Part shown: in pieces, positions 14,922 through 23,293 of the stretch | How the letters are laid out: each line of letters opens with the position of its first letter | Position numbering within the stretch: the stretch's first letter is position 1 | Assembly (NCBI RefSeq): GCF_003426775.1 | Contig: NZ_QJUG01000073.1 | Location: forward strand, 1-36,343 | Source: Allorhizocola rhizosphaerae | GTDB lineage: Bacteria; Actinomycetota; Actinomycetes; Mycobacteriales; Micromonosporaceae | Direction of reading: 5' to 3' | Length of the DNA stretch: 36,343 nt | Program-made: the position numbers and the translations under genes | Notes under the pieces: generated by a model | What the model was told of the DNA's origin: nothing | The model's input: only the letters and a program-made list of their open reading frames with translations | Database searches by the model: none

Positions 14922-14928
14922 TTGAAGC

Positions 14929-15264
14929 ATGCCTGACGGCGAACTACACGCCCTACATCAACAAGAGCTTCGCCGGGGCACTATCGTCCTGGCGTGCCTG
15001 CTCATCCTCAAGCGGCCCAACTACGGATATGCCCTGCTCGACCGGCTTGAGCGGCACGGGTTCGCGGTCGAGGCCAACACCCTCTACCCGCTGCTGCGCC
15101 GCCTCGAGAAGCAAGGCCTGCTCACCAGCGACTGGAACACCGACGAGTCCCGGCCGCGCAAGTTCTACCGCACCAGCCGCGAGGGCGCGGCGCTCGCCGA
15201 TGCGCTCAGTCTCGACTGGGACGAGATGTACTCCGCATTCCAGACCCTGAAAGAGGAGTCATGA
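14929..15264 (+). CDS. PadR-family transcriptional repressor
   Basis: A 111-residue protein of the short PadR subfamily. The winged helix is clear: RRGTIVLACLLILKRPNYGY, then LLDRLERHGF, the recognition segment VEANTLYPLLRRLEKQGLL and the wing ESRPRKFYRTSREG. A short C-terminal helix (ALSLDWDEMYSAFQTL) serves for dimerisation. PadR proteins repress stress or transporter genes and respond to small ligands or, in this operon type, to membrane stress through the partner protein. The ATG lacks a ribosome binding site and sits right after a promoter with a 19-bp palindrome, so it is probably leaderless and self-repressed. It overlaps the next gene by 4 bp (ATGA). Confidence 0.92.
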   Translation: MPDGELHALHQQELRRGTIVLACLLILKRPNYGYALLDRLERHGFAVEANTLYPLLRRLEKQGLLTSDWNTDESRPRKFYRTSREGAALADALSLDWDEMYSAFQTLKEES

Positions 15265-16298
15265 CCGCCACCACCCCCACCCTCACCGACCGCTACGTCG
15301 ACGCCCTCGTGAGCAGGCTGCCGGTCAAGCAACGCACCGATATCGAGCAGGAGTTGCGCGCCTCGATCTCCGACGCCGTCGAGCACCACATCGACGCGGG
15401 CAAGGACCCCGCCGACGCGGAGCGGGCCGTGCTCACCGAGCTGGGCGACCCGGCACGCCTGGCCGCACGCTACACCGACCGCTCGCTCCAGCTGATCGGC
15501 CCGGCGGTCTACCTGGACTACATGCGGCTGCTGACCACGCTGCTCGTCATCGTCGTGCCGGTGGTCGCAGCGGTCGCGGGGTTCACGAAGCTGCTCAGCG
15601 GGCAGGCCGCGGGCATCGTCATCACCAGCACGCTCGGCGCCGCGGCCACCACGGCCATCCACATCGCCTTCTGGACCACGCTCATCTTCGCCTTCATCGA
15701 GCGCTCCAGCGAGCTGCGGTCCGCCACCGCTCGCCAATGGACACCCGACCACCTTCCGGAGCCGTCACCCACGCGCCGTCCGCACGTGGCGACGATGATC
15801 GCCGAGATCGTCATGGCCGTGTTGTTCGCCGCGTTCCTGTTGCTCTCGCGCACCATGAGCACGCAAACCGACGCCAATGGCGATCCCATCGAGTTTCTCT
15901 CGCCGGCGCTGTGGCGAGACGGCCCGCTCTATGCGCTGCTGGGCATCATGGCCGTGGGCCTGGTCGTCACCGTGGCAAAGACCTACATGCACTGGAGCGC
16001 CCCAGTGGCGGTTGCCGGCCTGGTGCTCAACCTGGCCGCCGCGGCCGTGCTCGTCTGGCTCACCTCATATGACCAGCTGCTCAACCCCGCCTTCATGACG
16101 GCCGTCGGTTGGCCGGCCGATGTCGACCGATGGATCGACCTGGGCCTGCTCATCGCGGCCGGGATCGTTGCCCTGCAGGGTGTTGCCGAGACGGTCGCCG
16201 CGTTTGTCGCCAAGTCCTTCGCGCGGCCCGATTGGCGGGCGCTGACGCACCGGGTCGTCGATGACATCGCCGAAGGCCTGCGCCGCACCAAGGCATGA
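15261..16298 (+). CDS. HAAS-type membrane protein, PadR partner
   Basis: A 345-residue protein. The first roughly 75 residues form the HAAS signal-transducing alpha-helical domain seen in proteins encoded after padR genes (RYVDALVSRLPVKQRTDIEQ, AVLTELGDPARLAARYTDR). Six membrane helices follow, with a longer loop after the second. HAAS proteins are thought to bind and control the PadR regulator at the membrane. The ATG overlaps the padR stop, so the two are made in step. No transporter motif is seen, and the ligand or stress sensed is unknown. Confidence 0.82.
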   Translation: MTATTPTLTDRYVDALVSRLPVKQRTDIEQELRASISDAVEHHIDAGKDPADAERAVLTELGDPARLAARYTDRSLQLIGPAVYLDYMRLLTTLLVIVVPVVAAVAGFTKLLSGQAAGIVITSTLGAAATTAIHIAFWTTLIFAFIERSSELRSATARQWTPDHLPEPSPTRRPHVATMIAEIVMAVLFAAFLLLSRTMSTQTDANGDPIEFLSPALWRDGPLYALLGIMAVGLVVTVAKTYMHWSAPVAVAGLVLNLAAAAVLVWLTSYDQLLNPAFMTAVGWPADVDRWIDLGLLIAAGIVALQGVAETVAAFVAKSFARPDWRALTHRVVDDIAEGLRRTKA

Positions 16299-16305
16299 CC
16301 CGATC

Positions 16306-16460
16306 CTAAACGGTCACAACGGTTTTCAGGCCGGTCACGGAGGCCGCCACCTCGAATGCGGTGGCGGCCTCCGTGAGCGTAAACCGTTCGGACACCAGCG
16401 AAGCCAGGTCCACCGCGCCGCGGGGTCACGAGGTCGATCGCGCGTGGCGCCCGGTCACGT
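16306..16460 (-). pseudogene. C-terminal remnant of a medium-chain alcohol dehydrogenase
   Basis: On the minus strand the last frame reads GAVDLASLVSERFTLTEAA then FEVAASVTGLKTVVTV and a stop at 16306-16308. This matches the end of zinc-type medium-chain dehydrogenases (G.VDL..LV..RF.L.EA..AF). The preceding words RAPRAIDLVTP are in another frame, so a frameshift is present, and the N-terminal catalytic part is absent. The piece lies just past the end of the permease gene. Confidence 0.6.
16335..16376. terminator. Perfect 17-bp hairpin after the permease gene
   Basis: TCACGGAGGCCGCCACC and its exact complement are separated by 8 bases. The hairpin starts 37 bp after the permease stop, so it can end that operon. 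It also lies inside the dehydrogenase remnant, so it may derive from decayed coding sequence rather than being selected as a terminator. Confidence 0.55.
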
Positions 16461-16490
16461 CCGCGTTTGTTGTCCCAGTGCCACCGTGGT

Positions 16491-16532
16491 GGTGGTGCTG
16501 GACTCCCGACACCGCTGGAGTCCAGCACCACC
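16491..16532. terminator. Perfect 16-bp hairpin just after the RHS gene
   Basis: GGTGGTGCTGGACTCC and its complement GGAGTCCAGCACCACC enclose a 10-base loop. On the minus strand the hairpin begins about 5 bp after the RHS stop (16538). It is the obvious terminator of the 12-kb RHS operon. No T-run follows, which is common in high-GC genomes. Confidence 0.75.
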
Positions 16533-16537
16533 GCCTT

Positions 16538-19500
16538 CTAGTGGAACTTGTATCGCTTGTACTTCCACCCCGTTGGGGGTTTGCGGTTCGTCCACTTATA
16601 GCGCAACCATTTCGCCAAGCGCACGAACGCGACTCCCGCCAGACCCAGAGTCAGCTCGATGGCAGCCACGAACCCTGCCCCTGTCCCTGCCTGGAGCCCT
16701 TTGGTGATGTTGCCCCCAGCTCGCACCGGCGCCTCGGAGATTTTCTTCCGCCTATTGATGCTTTCGGCCTGTTCGTTGGCTTCGTCGGCGAGCTTGTTCC
16801 GCCCTCCGCGCGGGGGGAGCTTGACCGGGCAGGTGCAGTCACCATCGCGGTCCTTCAGCGGCCTGGCTGTTTTGCCGTCGTGACCGGGCACGGGGCACGC
16901 CCCCGCCTTGTTGTTGTGGACGAGGACGGGCGTTTCGGCCGCGACGATGTAATAGGTGTGCGGGCCGGCGACCGTGAGATCGTTCATCCACTTCAGGCCG
17001 ATCGTGTTGTCGACCTTCGTGACGACGACGGTCTTGCCATCGGTGTCCCGCAGGCGATGTCCGACCTTCAAGTCCCCCGCGTGGACCCACGCGCCCGCCG
17101 TCTCGTCCCAGAACGGGTGGTTCGCCGTGGTGCTGATGGTGTCGGTCGTCTCGTCGCCGTCGACCGCCGGATCGGGATCGACCGTGACCGTCAGCTCGGT
17201 GAGCTCCTGGTCGAGGTTTTGGTGCAGATCGACGACCTCGTATGGGCCGGTTTCCCCGGTCTCGGGATCCGTGGCCACGACCTTGTCGCCGAGTTCGACC
17301 TCGCGGATGGCCTTGTGACCGCCGTCGGCCATGAGCACCGGCGTGGCCGGGTCGAAGCTGTGGCAGTTGGCCTTCGATGTGCTGGGGGTGTCGCCGCGTT
17401 TGCCCGCGCCCTTGGCGGCGCCCACGGCCTCGTCGGCGTGCTTGACCCCCTTCACCGCCGCGCCGATGGCCCGGCCGCCCGGGACCATGTCGGCGATGCC
17501 CATCGCGCAATCGCCGCCCTTGCCACCCTTACAGCTCTTGTAGGTTTCGATCGCACCGACCGCCGTGGACGCGGCCCCGAGGAAGGGCGCGGCGATCTGC
17601 AGCGGCGGGATCACCGAGCAGGCCATGGCCGCGACCCCGAGGACGGTGGAGATGGTGCCTGCCTTGTCGTGTACCCACTTGCCGACCGACTTGGCCGCTT
17701 TCTTGACCGTCGACGCGACCTTCTTCACCACGCTGGTGACCTTGTTGACGGCTTTGTCGAGCCACTTGGGCCACAGGCCGTCCGGGTCGCTGGCGGTGAC
17801 CGGGGCGTTGTTGGCGTAGTTGTACCCGTTCATCTGCTGCGGGTCCTTGATGTCGATCACCGGATCGACCGAGATGAACCTGCCGATGAGCGAGTCGTAC
17901 TCACGGGCGCCGAGGTGGGTCAGGCCCGTGTTGTCGTTGGTGCCGCCCACGAAACCCTTGTCCATCGCCGACGGCCACGTGCCGACCGTCTGGCGCAGCG
18001 CGCCGAACGGTGTCTCCCGCCGGATCGAGGTGGCCTGCCCGACCGCCTTGACCGAGATCTGGGCCGTGCCGTGGTGGTCACCGACCAGCCACACCACCCC
18101 GTCAGCCGCGGTCCGCATGGCGATGGTCAAGTCGCCGTGGGTGTAATAACGAACGCCAACCTTCGTCGCGCCGGCGGTGGTGAAGCGCAGTTCCTGACCG
18201 GGCAGATATAGCGTCTTGCCCGTGGGATCTTTGCGAATCAGCCGGTTGCCGTCCGCGTCGTAGATATATGACGTGGTACCGGTAGAGTCCACGCTTGTCG
18301 CGAGGCGGCCCTCGGCGTCCCAGGTCATGGTCTGCACGCCGCCACCGGGCGCAGGCCGTTCGATCATGTTGCCCGCGTCGTCATATTTGTAGACGGCGGT
18401 GTTGGCGGCGACGAGTTGGTGCTTCCCGGCCGCGATCGTGTAGGTGGTCTTCTTGTCGCCCGTGGGTGTGGCGTGCTCCACCAGCTCGGTGCGGCTGCCG
18501 GCCGCGTCATAGCTGAAGCTGTGCCAATACTTCGACGGCCCGCCGAGCGCACCTGCCGTGGGGTCGGGCCGACAGTCGCCATTGGACGGTGTCCACGCGT
18601 CCTTCAGCTGTCGCAGGTGGTCGGTGCGGAAGCACTGGTGATCCCCGGCCACCAGATCCGAGATCTTGACTACGTTACCCGAGGCGTCGTACTCGAACCG
18701 CTGATCCGCCACATCCGTCGGCGCGGTCTGCCGGCTGGTCCAGATCTGCCGGAGCCGGCGCGTGTCGGTCTCGTAGGAGTGGGTGATGTCGACCAGCTCA
18801 CCGTCGTTGTTGCGCAGATGTACCGCCGACACCTCGCCGAAACTGGTGTACTGCGTGCCGGGCGTGCCATCGATCAGGTCCGCTACATACGTCGACGCGT
18901 CCAGGCTCGTGCTCAGTGTGCTGGCCTTGCCCCAGGCGTTGTAGCCGTGGGTGAGCTGCTCCATCGGCAGGTCGCCGAACGCGGGCAGGCGCGTGGTCGC
19001 CGACGAGCCGTCCGCGTGATACGTGTAGGTATAGCTGTAGGAGCCACCCAGATCCGGGTCGGCGATGGTGTATTTCGTGCCGGTCGGATGGTAGTCGAGG
19101 GTGTAACCGGTGTGCTCCTTGATGTACTGCCCGCCCGCGTCGTGCCGGATCGTCTTGACCAGTTCCCCGTACACCGCGGTGCCGTTGGAAAGCGTGTCGT
19201 AGACCCATTCGGCGCGCACCGGTCCGGTCCCGTCCGCGCCGTCGTGCGACGAGCGCTTGCGGCCCAAGGCGTCGTACCGATACGAAATCCAGTCGCCGTT
19301 GCCGTCGCGCGTGGCCTCGATGTCGCCGGCGTCGTTGTGCCGGGTCAGGGTCGTGCCCTTGTCCGGGTCGATGTTCTCGATCTGCTTGCCCTGCAGGTCG
19401 TACTTGTACTGCCAGACATTGTTCGCCGCATCGACGATCTTTGTCATCTCGTCCTTGCGGTTGTACTCGAACACCGTCTTGTCGTAACCGGTGTCGCTGC

Positions 19501-22500
19501 CGGCCGTGAACCCGGTCCGGTAATCCCGCCGCTCGACCGTCTTGTCATCGGCGTCAATGATCGTCGACGTGGCGGTGCCCCCGGCGGGCGGCGTGACATC
19601 CGTCCGGTCGCCGCCGTAGCGGGTCGTGGTCCGCCACTTCTCCGTCCCGCCCGGACTCGCCGGTGGCCCGTCCACCTTGTGGATGACGGCGGTCTCGCGC
19701 CCGGCGCCGTCGAACTCGACCACTTTGAACGACGGGATGGTCCCGGTCGGCTGGAAGATGTCCACGCTCGGCGCGACCGGCCGACCCGACGAGTTGTAGG
19801 CCACGTACTCGTCGTGTGTCTTGAACGAACGCCCGGCGCTGTCGTAGAACGTGTCGGTGATGACCGCGGACCCCGCCCCTCGCTCGTCGGGCTCCTGGGT
19901 CTGGCGTAGCCGCAGCAGGCTGTCGTGCAGTTTGTAGCTGACGATGTAGTCGCCGGCTGGGTTTAGTCGCTTCGAGATGACGACGGTGTGGGCGTTGTTG
20001 CGGATCAGGTACTCGTAAACAATGCTGGGCGTCGCCGTGCGCGCCCGGTTGGGCAACCACACCTGGGTCAGCCGGCCGAGGCCGTCGTAGCCGAACTCCA
20101 CCTTGCGCCCGTTGACATCCGTCGTCGACTTCGGCAACCCGAACGCGGGCTCCAGCGCCGTCAGTTTCGGTGTCCAGTTGAGGTGGTTAACCTCAGACGT
20201 GCCCGTGACCGGCCCGCCGGTCGCCGGAGTGTAGGTGGTTGTGGTCTTCGCCCCCCGCACATCCCACGATTCCAGCACCCGGCCGTGGATGTCGTGCGTC
20301 GCCCGGCTGGACACGTGATAGGTCGGGGCCCCACCGTTGTACGCCTTCAGCGTCTCCGTCTTGCTCACCAGCCCACGGCTCGGCACGGTGGTCGTGTCCC
20401 CCGACGTCCACGCCGCCTGGTCGTACGAAGTCTTCGTGTCACTGATCACGTCGTCGTCGGTGAGCCCACCGGCCAACGCGCGAGCGCAGTCCACGGCGAA
20501 CACCCGCACGCGCGCCGTCTCGTCGGTGAGCCAGGCGGCGGTGTTACGCACGTAGTCGGTCAGCGTGCACTTCTCGTCACCCGCGACCGGCTCGCCCCGG
20601 TCCTCGGTCTTGACCGCCATGCCGTACGCGTCGAACTGGAGGACCGCCGTTGAGGTTGTCCGATGTGGACGGCCCCTGTCGAGCGCCGTCCTGGTGTGGG
20701 TGGCGCTGCTGTTGACGAAGCGCGCGTGCACGGTGGCGCCGTCCAGCGTGCGGGTCGCGGTCGGGGCCGACTGCCATGGTTCGACCACCGTGGCCGAAAC
20801 CTCGTTGGCGCCGTTGTAGGTGATGGTCTCGCGCACCTGCCCGGCGAACGCGTCCTCGTCGTTGACGGCCGGGATGTTGCCGATCGCGATGGCGGGCAAC
20901 TGCACGTTGCGTGTGCCCGACGGCAACTTGTCACCGTGCATGCCACGGAAATAGCGCCGCTCCTCCACCGTCTGCGGCCCATCCGTACCGTCGCCCTTGA
21001 CCGTGCGCACAGCACCATAACCACGCCACACCGACCACGTCTTGTACTCCTTCTTGATCATCCCGTCTTCGTCGGTGTAATGCCACGCCGCAGCACCCAC
21101 ATAGTCGTAATGCGTGAGCGCACGCGACGACGCACCGAAGATGTCGGCCTCCACCACATCCGTGACCACATACTTGTGGAAGAAATCGTTGATCGGATTG
21201 GTGTGCCCCGGCGGAATCCACCTCACCGGATAACACCGCAGGCCGTTGTCCTGCAACGCACTCTGGTTGGGCATGCGCGAACCCGGCACACAATCCTTGG
21301 CCGAATACGTCACATCAAGCTTCCCACCCGCCTCTGACGTAATCGTCCTGATCCGGAACCGGTTCATCGCCGGATACTGATCCCCCGCCGTGTCCACCCG
21401 ATTCGGAAGATACTGCCCGGTGAACGTGATGTCCGGAATCGTCGTGCGCGGGCCCACGTCACCATCCGGCGAACCCACATGCGTGATCTTCTCCAGCCAC
21501 AAAGCCGGGGTGATGCTGTCGGTCGGATCCGGGAACGTGTGCGTGAACGCCCACTCCTCCACATCACGATAAGCAGAACCACCCCACACCTGCGTCTTGA
21601 CCCCGACCAGCCGCTTCTTCGTCCAAAACGACGGCGCCGTCTGCGTCAGCGCACACGTCACAGCCGTGCACTCCTCGTCGAGCGGGACGTCGGGCCAATT
21701 CTTCTTATCCGCACAGTTAGCCAGACACCGGTCCGCCACGGTGAACAACACCTGCATCGGCGCCGGCCCCGCCGAACCCGTCCGCGTCCCATACTCAATC
21801 TTCTGCAGGTATCCGTCGCGGTCGTAGACCGTGTCGTCCTCGACCTTGTTGTTACGCCCGTACTTGTTGGTCTCCTTCACATACGTCAACGACATCGTGT
21901 TGCCGTGCACGTCCACGACGTGGTCGAGCTGCCAGCGGTACGCCTGGTTGCAGTGCGACGCGGCAAACGACGACTGGTGACACGGCTCGCCGCTGTGGTT
22001 GCCGAACACGGTCGACACCAACGTCGCATTGGACCCGGCACGCCCACCGAACCACCACTGCGTGCCGTCCGGCGTGGTGGCCACCCACCACTCGCCGTCG
22101 TTGTCGGGGTTGGAGCCGCCCGTGTTCGGGCCTCCGGTCCGGCGTTCCACCTTCGTGCCATCGTCTTCGCGCAGATGCCAACGATTGCCCGCGCCCTTGA
22201 TCAGCTCGCCGGCATGGCCGGAGAAGGAGATGGTGGCGTTGTCGGTGTCCCAGCACTGATCACCGGTCTTGGTGGTGTTGTTGGCGCCGTTGCCCATGTC
22301 TTCCGAGCACGTGTTGTAGCGCCGCTCCACATAGCCGGGATGCCACTCGAAGCCCTCCCCGATCCACGACGGCTGATTGTTGGCCGACGCCATGCGACCG
22401 TCCACACTCGACGACGAGTAGCCCAGCGCGATCGAGGGTGCCGGCCCGTTGACGGCCGGCGGAACCCGCAGGTCGTACGACCACGAGAAGTCGCCGGTGT

Positions 22501-23293
22501 TGCCACCCGCGTTCCACGTAGCCGACGGCGACAGCGAGGTCGCCTTGTAGTCACCGGTCGAGCCCGCGGGCGCCGCGGCCAGAGCCACCAGCGCGCCGCC
22601 TTCAGTGCGGTTGAGCACCGGCTCGTCGGCCGCCGTCGGACCGTGCACCGGGCTCGCCTTCGTCGACGCGCCCGTCACCCCGACCGTGGCGGTCACGGTC
22701 GCGCTCCGCGCGTCGTTGACCGAATCCAAAGGCGTGGGCTGGCAGGCCGGCGCGGTCGGGGTGGTCAGGGCGCACTCGGGCAGCAGCATAAGGCGCAGCC
22801 GGTGGGCCCAGTCCCCGCCGTAGGCATGCCGGAACCCGGCATACCCGACGGAAACCCGCACCGGCCCGGCCGCCGCGACCTCATCGGCCCGGCTCACCCG
22901 CAGCAGCACGCCATCCACCCCGGCCGCCCTGGCCTCGTCCCGGCCGAACGCGTGCACGCGTGCCTGCGCCAGCGCCGACGACTCCACCGTCACCGGAAGG
23001 TCGCCCGCAGCCACCGCCGCCGCACCACCCAGCCTGCGCTCACGCGCCGACGGCAGCACCACGTCCACAGTGGACCTCACCGGCCACACCGGATCGGCGG
23101 CTTGGAAGGGCCGCCCCGTGCTTTCCGGCTCGACCCGCTCCGGCCGCACCGACTGACCGAAGATCTTCGGCTCTTCCTGCGCCTTGGGCGGCTTGTATGG
23201 CGCGGCCGTTGCGGGCAGCGCGTGGGCGGACGTCGACAGCAGCGACACGATGGCCACCACGGTGACGCTCCAGACCCATTTGCGCGGACTCAT
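16538..23293 (-). CDS. Sec-exported RHS/YD-repeat polymorphic toxin-like protein with Hint domain
   Basis: A protein of about 2251 residues. A signal peptide (MSPRKWVWSVTVVAIVSLLS) and N-terminal beta-rich domains come first, then many RHS/YD repeats (for example RYDALGR) that build a hollow shell. The RHS core motif is EYDSLIGRFISVDP, near residue 1800, and ends in NYANNAPVTASDPDG. A Hint domain follows from Cys1977 (CHSFDPATPVLM) to VLVHNN around 2125; such domains can cleave themselves to free the tip. The last 126 residues hold CPVPGH and DCTCP cysteine pairs, a charged helix, a hydrophobic segment (GFVAAIELTLGLAGVAFV) and a basic end; I do not recognise this tip. The ATG overlaps the upstream stop (ATGA). 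No immunity gene follows before the terminator hairpin. Confidence 0.9.
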   Translation of the reverse strand: MSPRKWVWSVTVVAIVSLLSTSAHALPATAAPYKPPKAQEEPKIFGQSVRPERVEPESTGRPFQAADPVWPVRSTVDVVLPSARERRLGGAAAVAAGDLPVTVESSALAQARVHAFGRDEARAAGVDGVLLRVSRADEVAAAGPVRVSVGYAGFRHAYGGDWAHRLRLMLLPECALTTPTAPACQPTPLDSVNDARSATVTATVGVTGASTKASPVHGPTAADEPVLNRTEGGALVALAAAPAGSTGDYKATSLSPSATWNAGGNTGDFSWSYDLRVPPAVNGPAPSIALGYSSSSVDGRMASANNQPSWIGEGFEWHPGYVERRYNTCSEDMGNGANNTTKTGDQCWDTDNATISFSGHAGELIKGAGNRWHLREDDGTKVERRTGGPNTGGSNPDNDGEWWVATTPDGTQWWFGGRAGSNATLVSTVFGNHSGEPCHQSSFAASHCNQAYRWQLDHVVDVHGNTMSLTYVKETNKYGRNNKVEDDTVYDRDGYLQKIEYGTRTGSAGPAPMQVLFTVADRCLANCADKKNWPDVPLDEECTAVTCALTQTAPSFWTKKRLVGVKTQVWGGSAYRDVEEWAFTHTFPDPTDSITPALWLEKITHVGSPDGDVGPRTTIPDITFTGQYLPNRVDTAGDQYPAMNRFRIRTITSEAGGKLDVTYSAKDCVPGSRMPNQSALQDNGLRCYPVRWIPPGHTNPINDFFHKYVVTDVVEADIFGASSRALTHYDYVGAAAWHYTDEDGMIKKEYKTWSVWRGYGAVRTVKGDGTDGPQTVEERRYFRGMHGDKLPSGTRNVQLPAIAIGNIPAVNDEDAFAGQVRETITYNGANEVSATVVEPWQSAPTATRTLDGATVHARFVNSSATHTRTALDRGRPHRTTSTAVLQFDAYGMAVKTEDRGEPVAGDEKCTLTDYVRNTAAWLTDETARVRVFAVDCARALAGGLTDDDVISDTKTSYDQAAWTSGDTTTVPSRGLVSKTETLKAYNGGAPTYHVSSRATHDIHGRVLESWDVRGAKTTTTYTPATGGPVTGTSEVNHLNWTPKLTALEPAFGLPKSTTDVNGRKVEFGYDGLGRLTQVWLPNRARTATPSIVYEYLIRNNAHTVVISKRLNPAGDYIVSYKLHDSLLRLRQTQEPDERGAGSAVITDTFYDSAGRSFKTHDEYVAYNSSGRPVAPSVDIFQPTGTIPSFKVVEFDGAGRETAVIHKVDGPPASPGGTEKWRTTTRYGGDRTDVTPPAGGTATSTIIDADDKTVERRDYRTGFTAGSDTGYDKTVFEYNRKDEMTKIVDAANNVWQYKYDLQGKQIENIDPDKGTTLTRHNDAGDIEATRDGNGDWISYRYDALGRKRSSHDGADGTGPVRAEWVYDTLSNGTAVYGELVKTIRHDAGGQYIKEHTGYTLDYHPTGTKYTIADPDLGGSYSYTYTYHADGSSATTRLPAFGDLPMEQLTHGYNAWGKASTLSTSLDASTYVADLIDGTPGTQYTSFGEVSAVHLRNNDGELVDITHSYETDTRRLRQIWTSRQTAPTDVADQRFEYDASGNVVKISDLVAGDHQCFRTDHLRQLKDAWTPSNGDCRPDPTAGALGGPSKYWHSFSYDAAGSRTELVEHATPTGDKKTTYTIAAGKHQLVAANTAVYKYDDAGNMIERPAPGGGVQTMTWDAEGRLATSVDSTGTTSYIYDADGNRLIRKDPTGKTLYLPGQELRFTTAGATKVGVRYYTHGDLTIAMRTAADGVVWLVGDHHGTAQISVKAVGQATSIRRETPFGALRQTVGTWPSAMDKGFVGGTNDNTGLTHLGAREYDSLIGRFISVDPVIDIKDPQQMNGYNYANNAPVTASDPDGLWPKWLDKAVNKVTSVVKKVASTVKKAAKSVGKWVHDKAGTISTVLGVAAMACSVIPPLQIAAPFLGAASTAVGAIETYKSCKGGKGGDCAMGIADMVPGGRAIGAAVKGVKHADEAVGAAKGAGKRGDTPSTSKANCHSFDPATPVLMADGGHKAIREVELGDKVVATDPETGETGPYEVVDLHQNLDQELTELTVTVDPDPAVDGDETTDTISTTANHPFWDETAGAWVHAGDLKVGHRLRDTDGKTVVVTKVDNTIGLKWMNDLTVAGPHTYYIVAAETPVLVHNNKAGACPVPGHDGKTARPLKDRDGDCTCPVKLPPRGGRNKLADEANEQAESINRRKKISEAPVRAGGNITKGLQAGTGAGFVAAIELTLGLAGVAFVRLAKWLRYKWTNRKPPTGWKYKRYKFH

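Noticed and set aside
16335-16376. Riboswitch or attenuator reading of the 17-bp hairpin
   Set aside because: It lies after, not before, a gene on plus, and within a dehydrogenase remnant on minus. No conserved riboswitch core was recognised.
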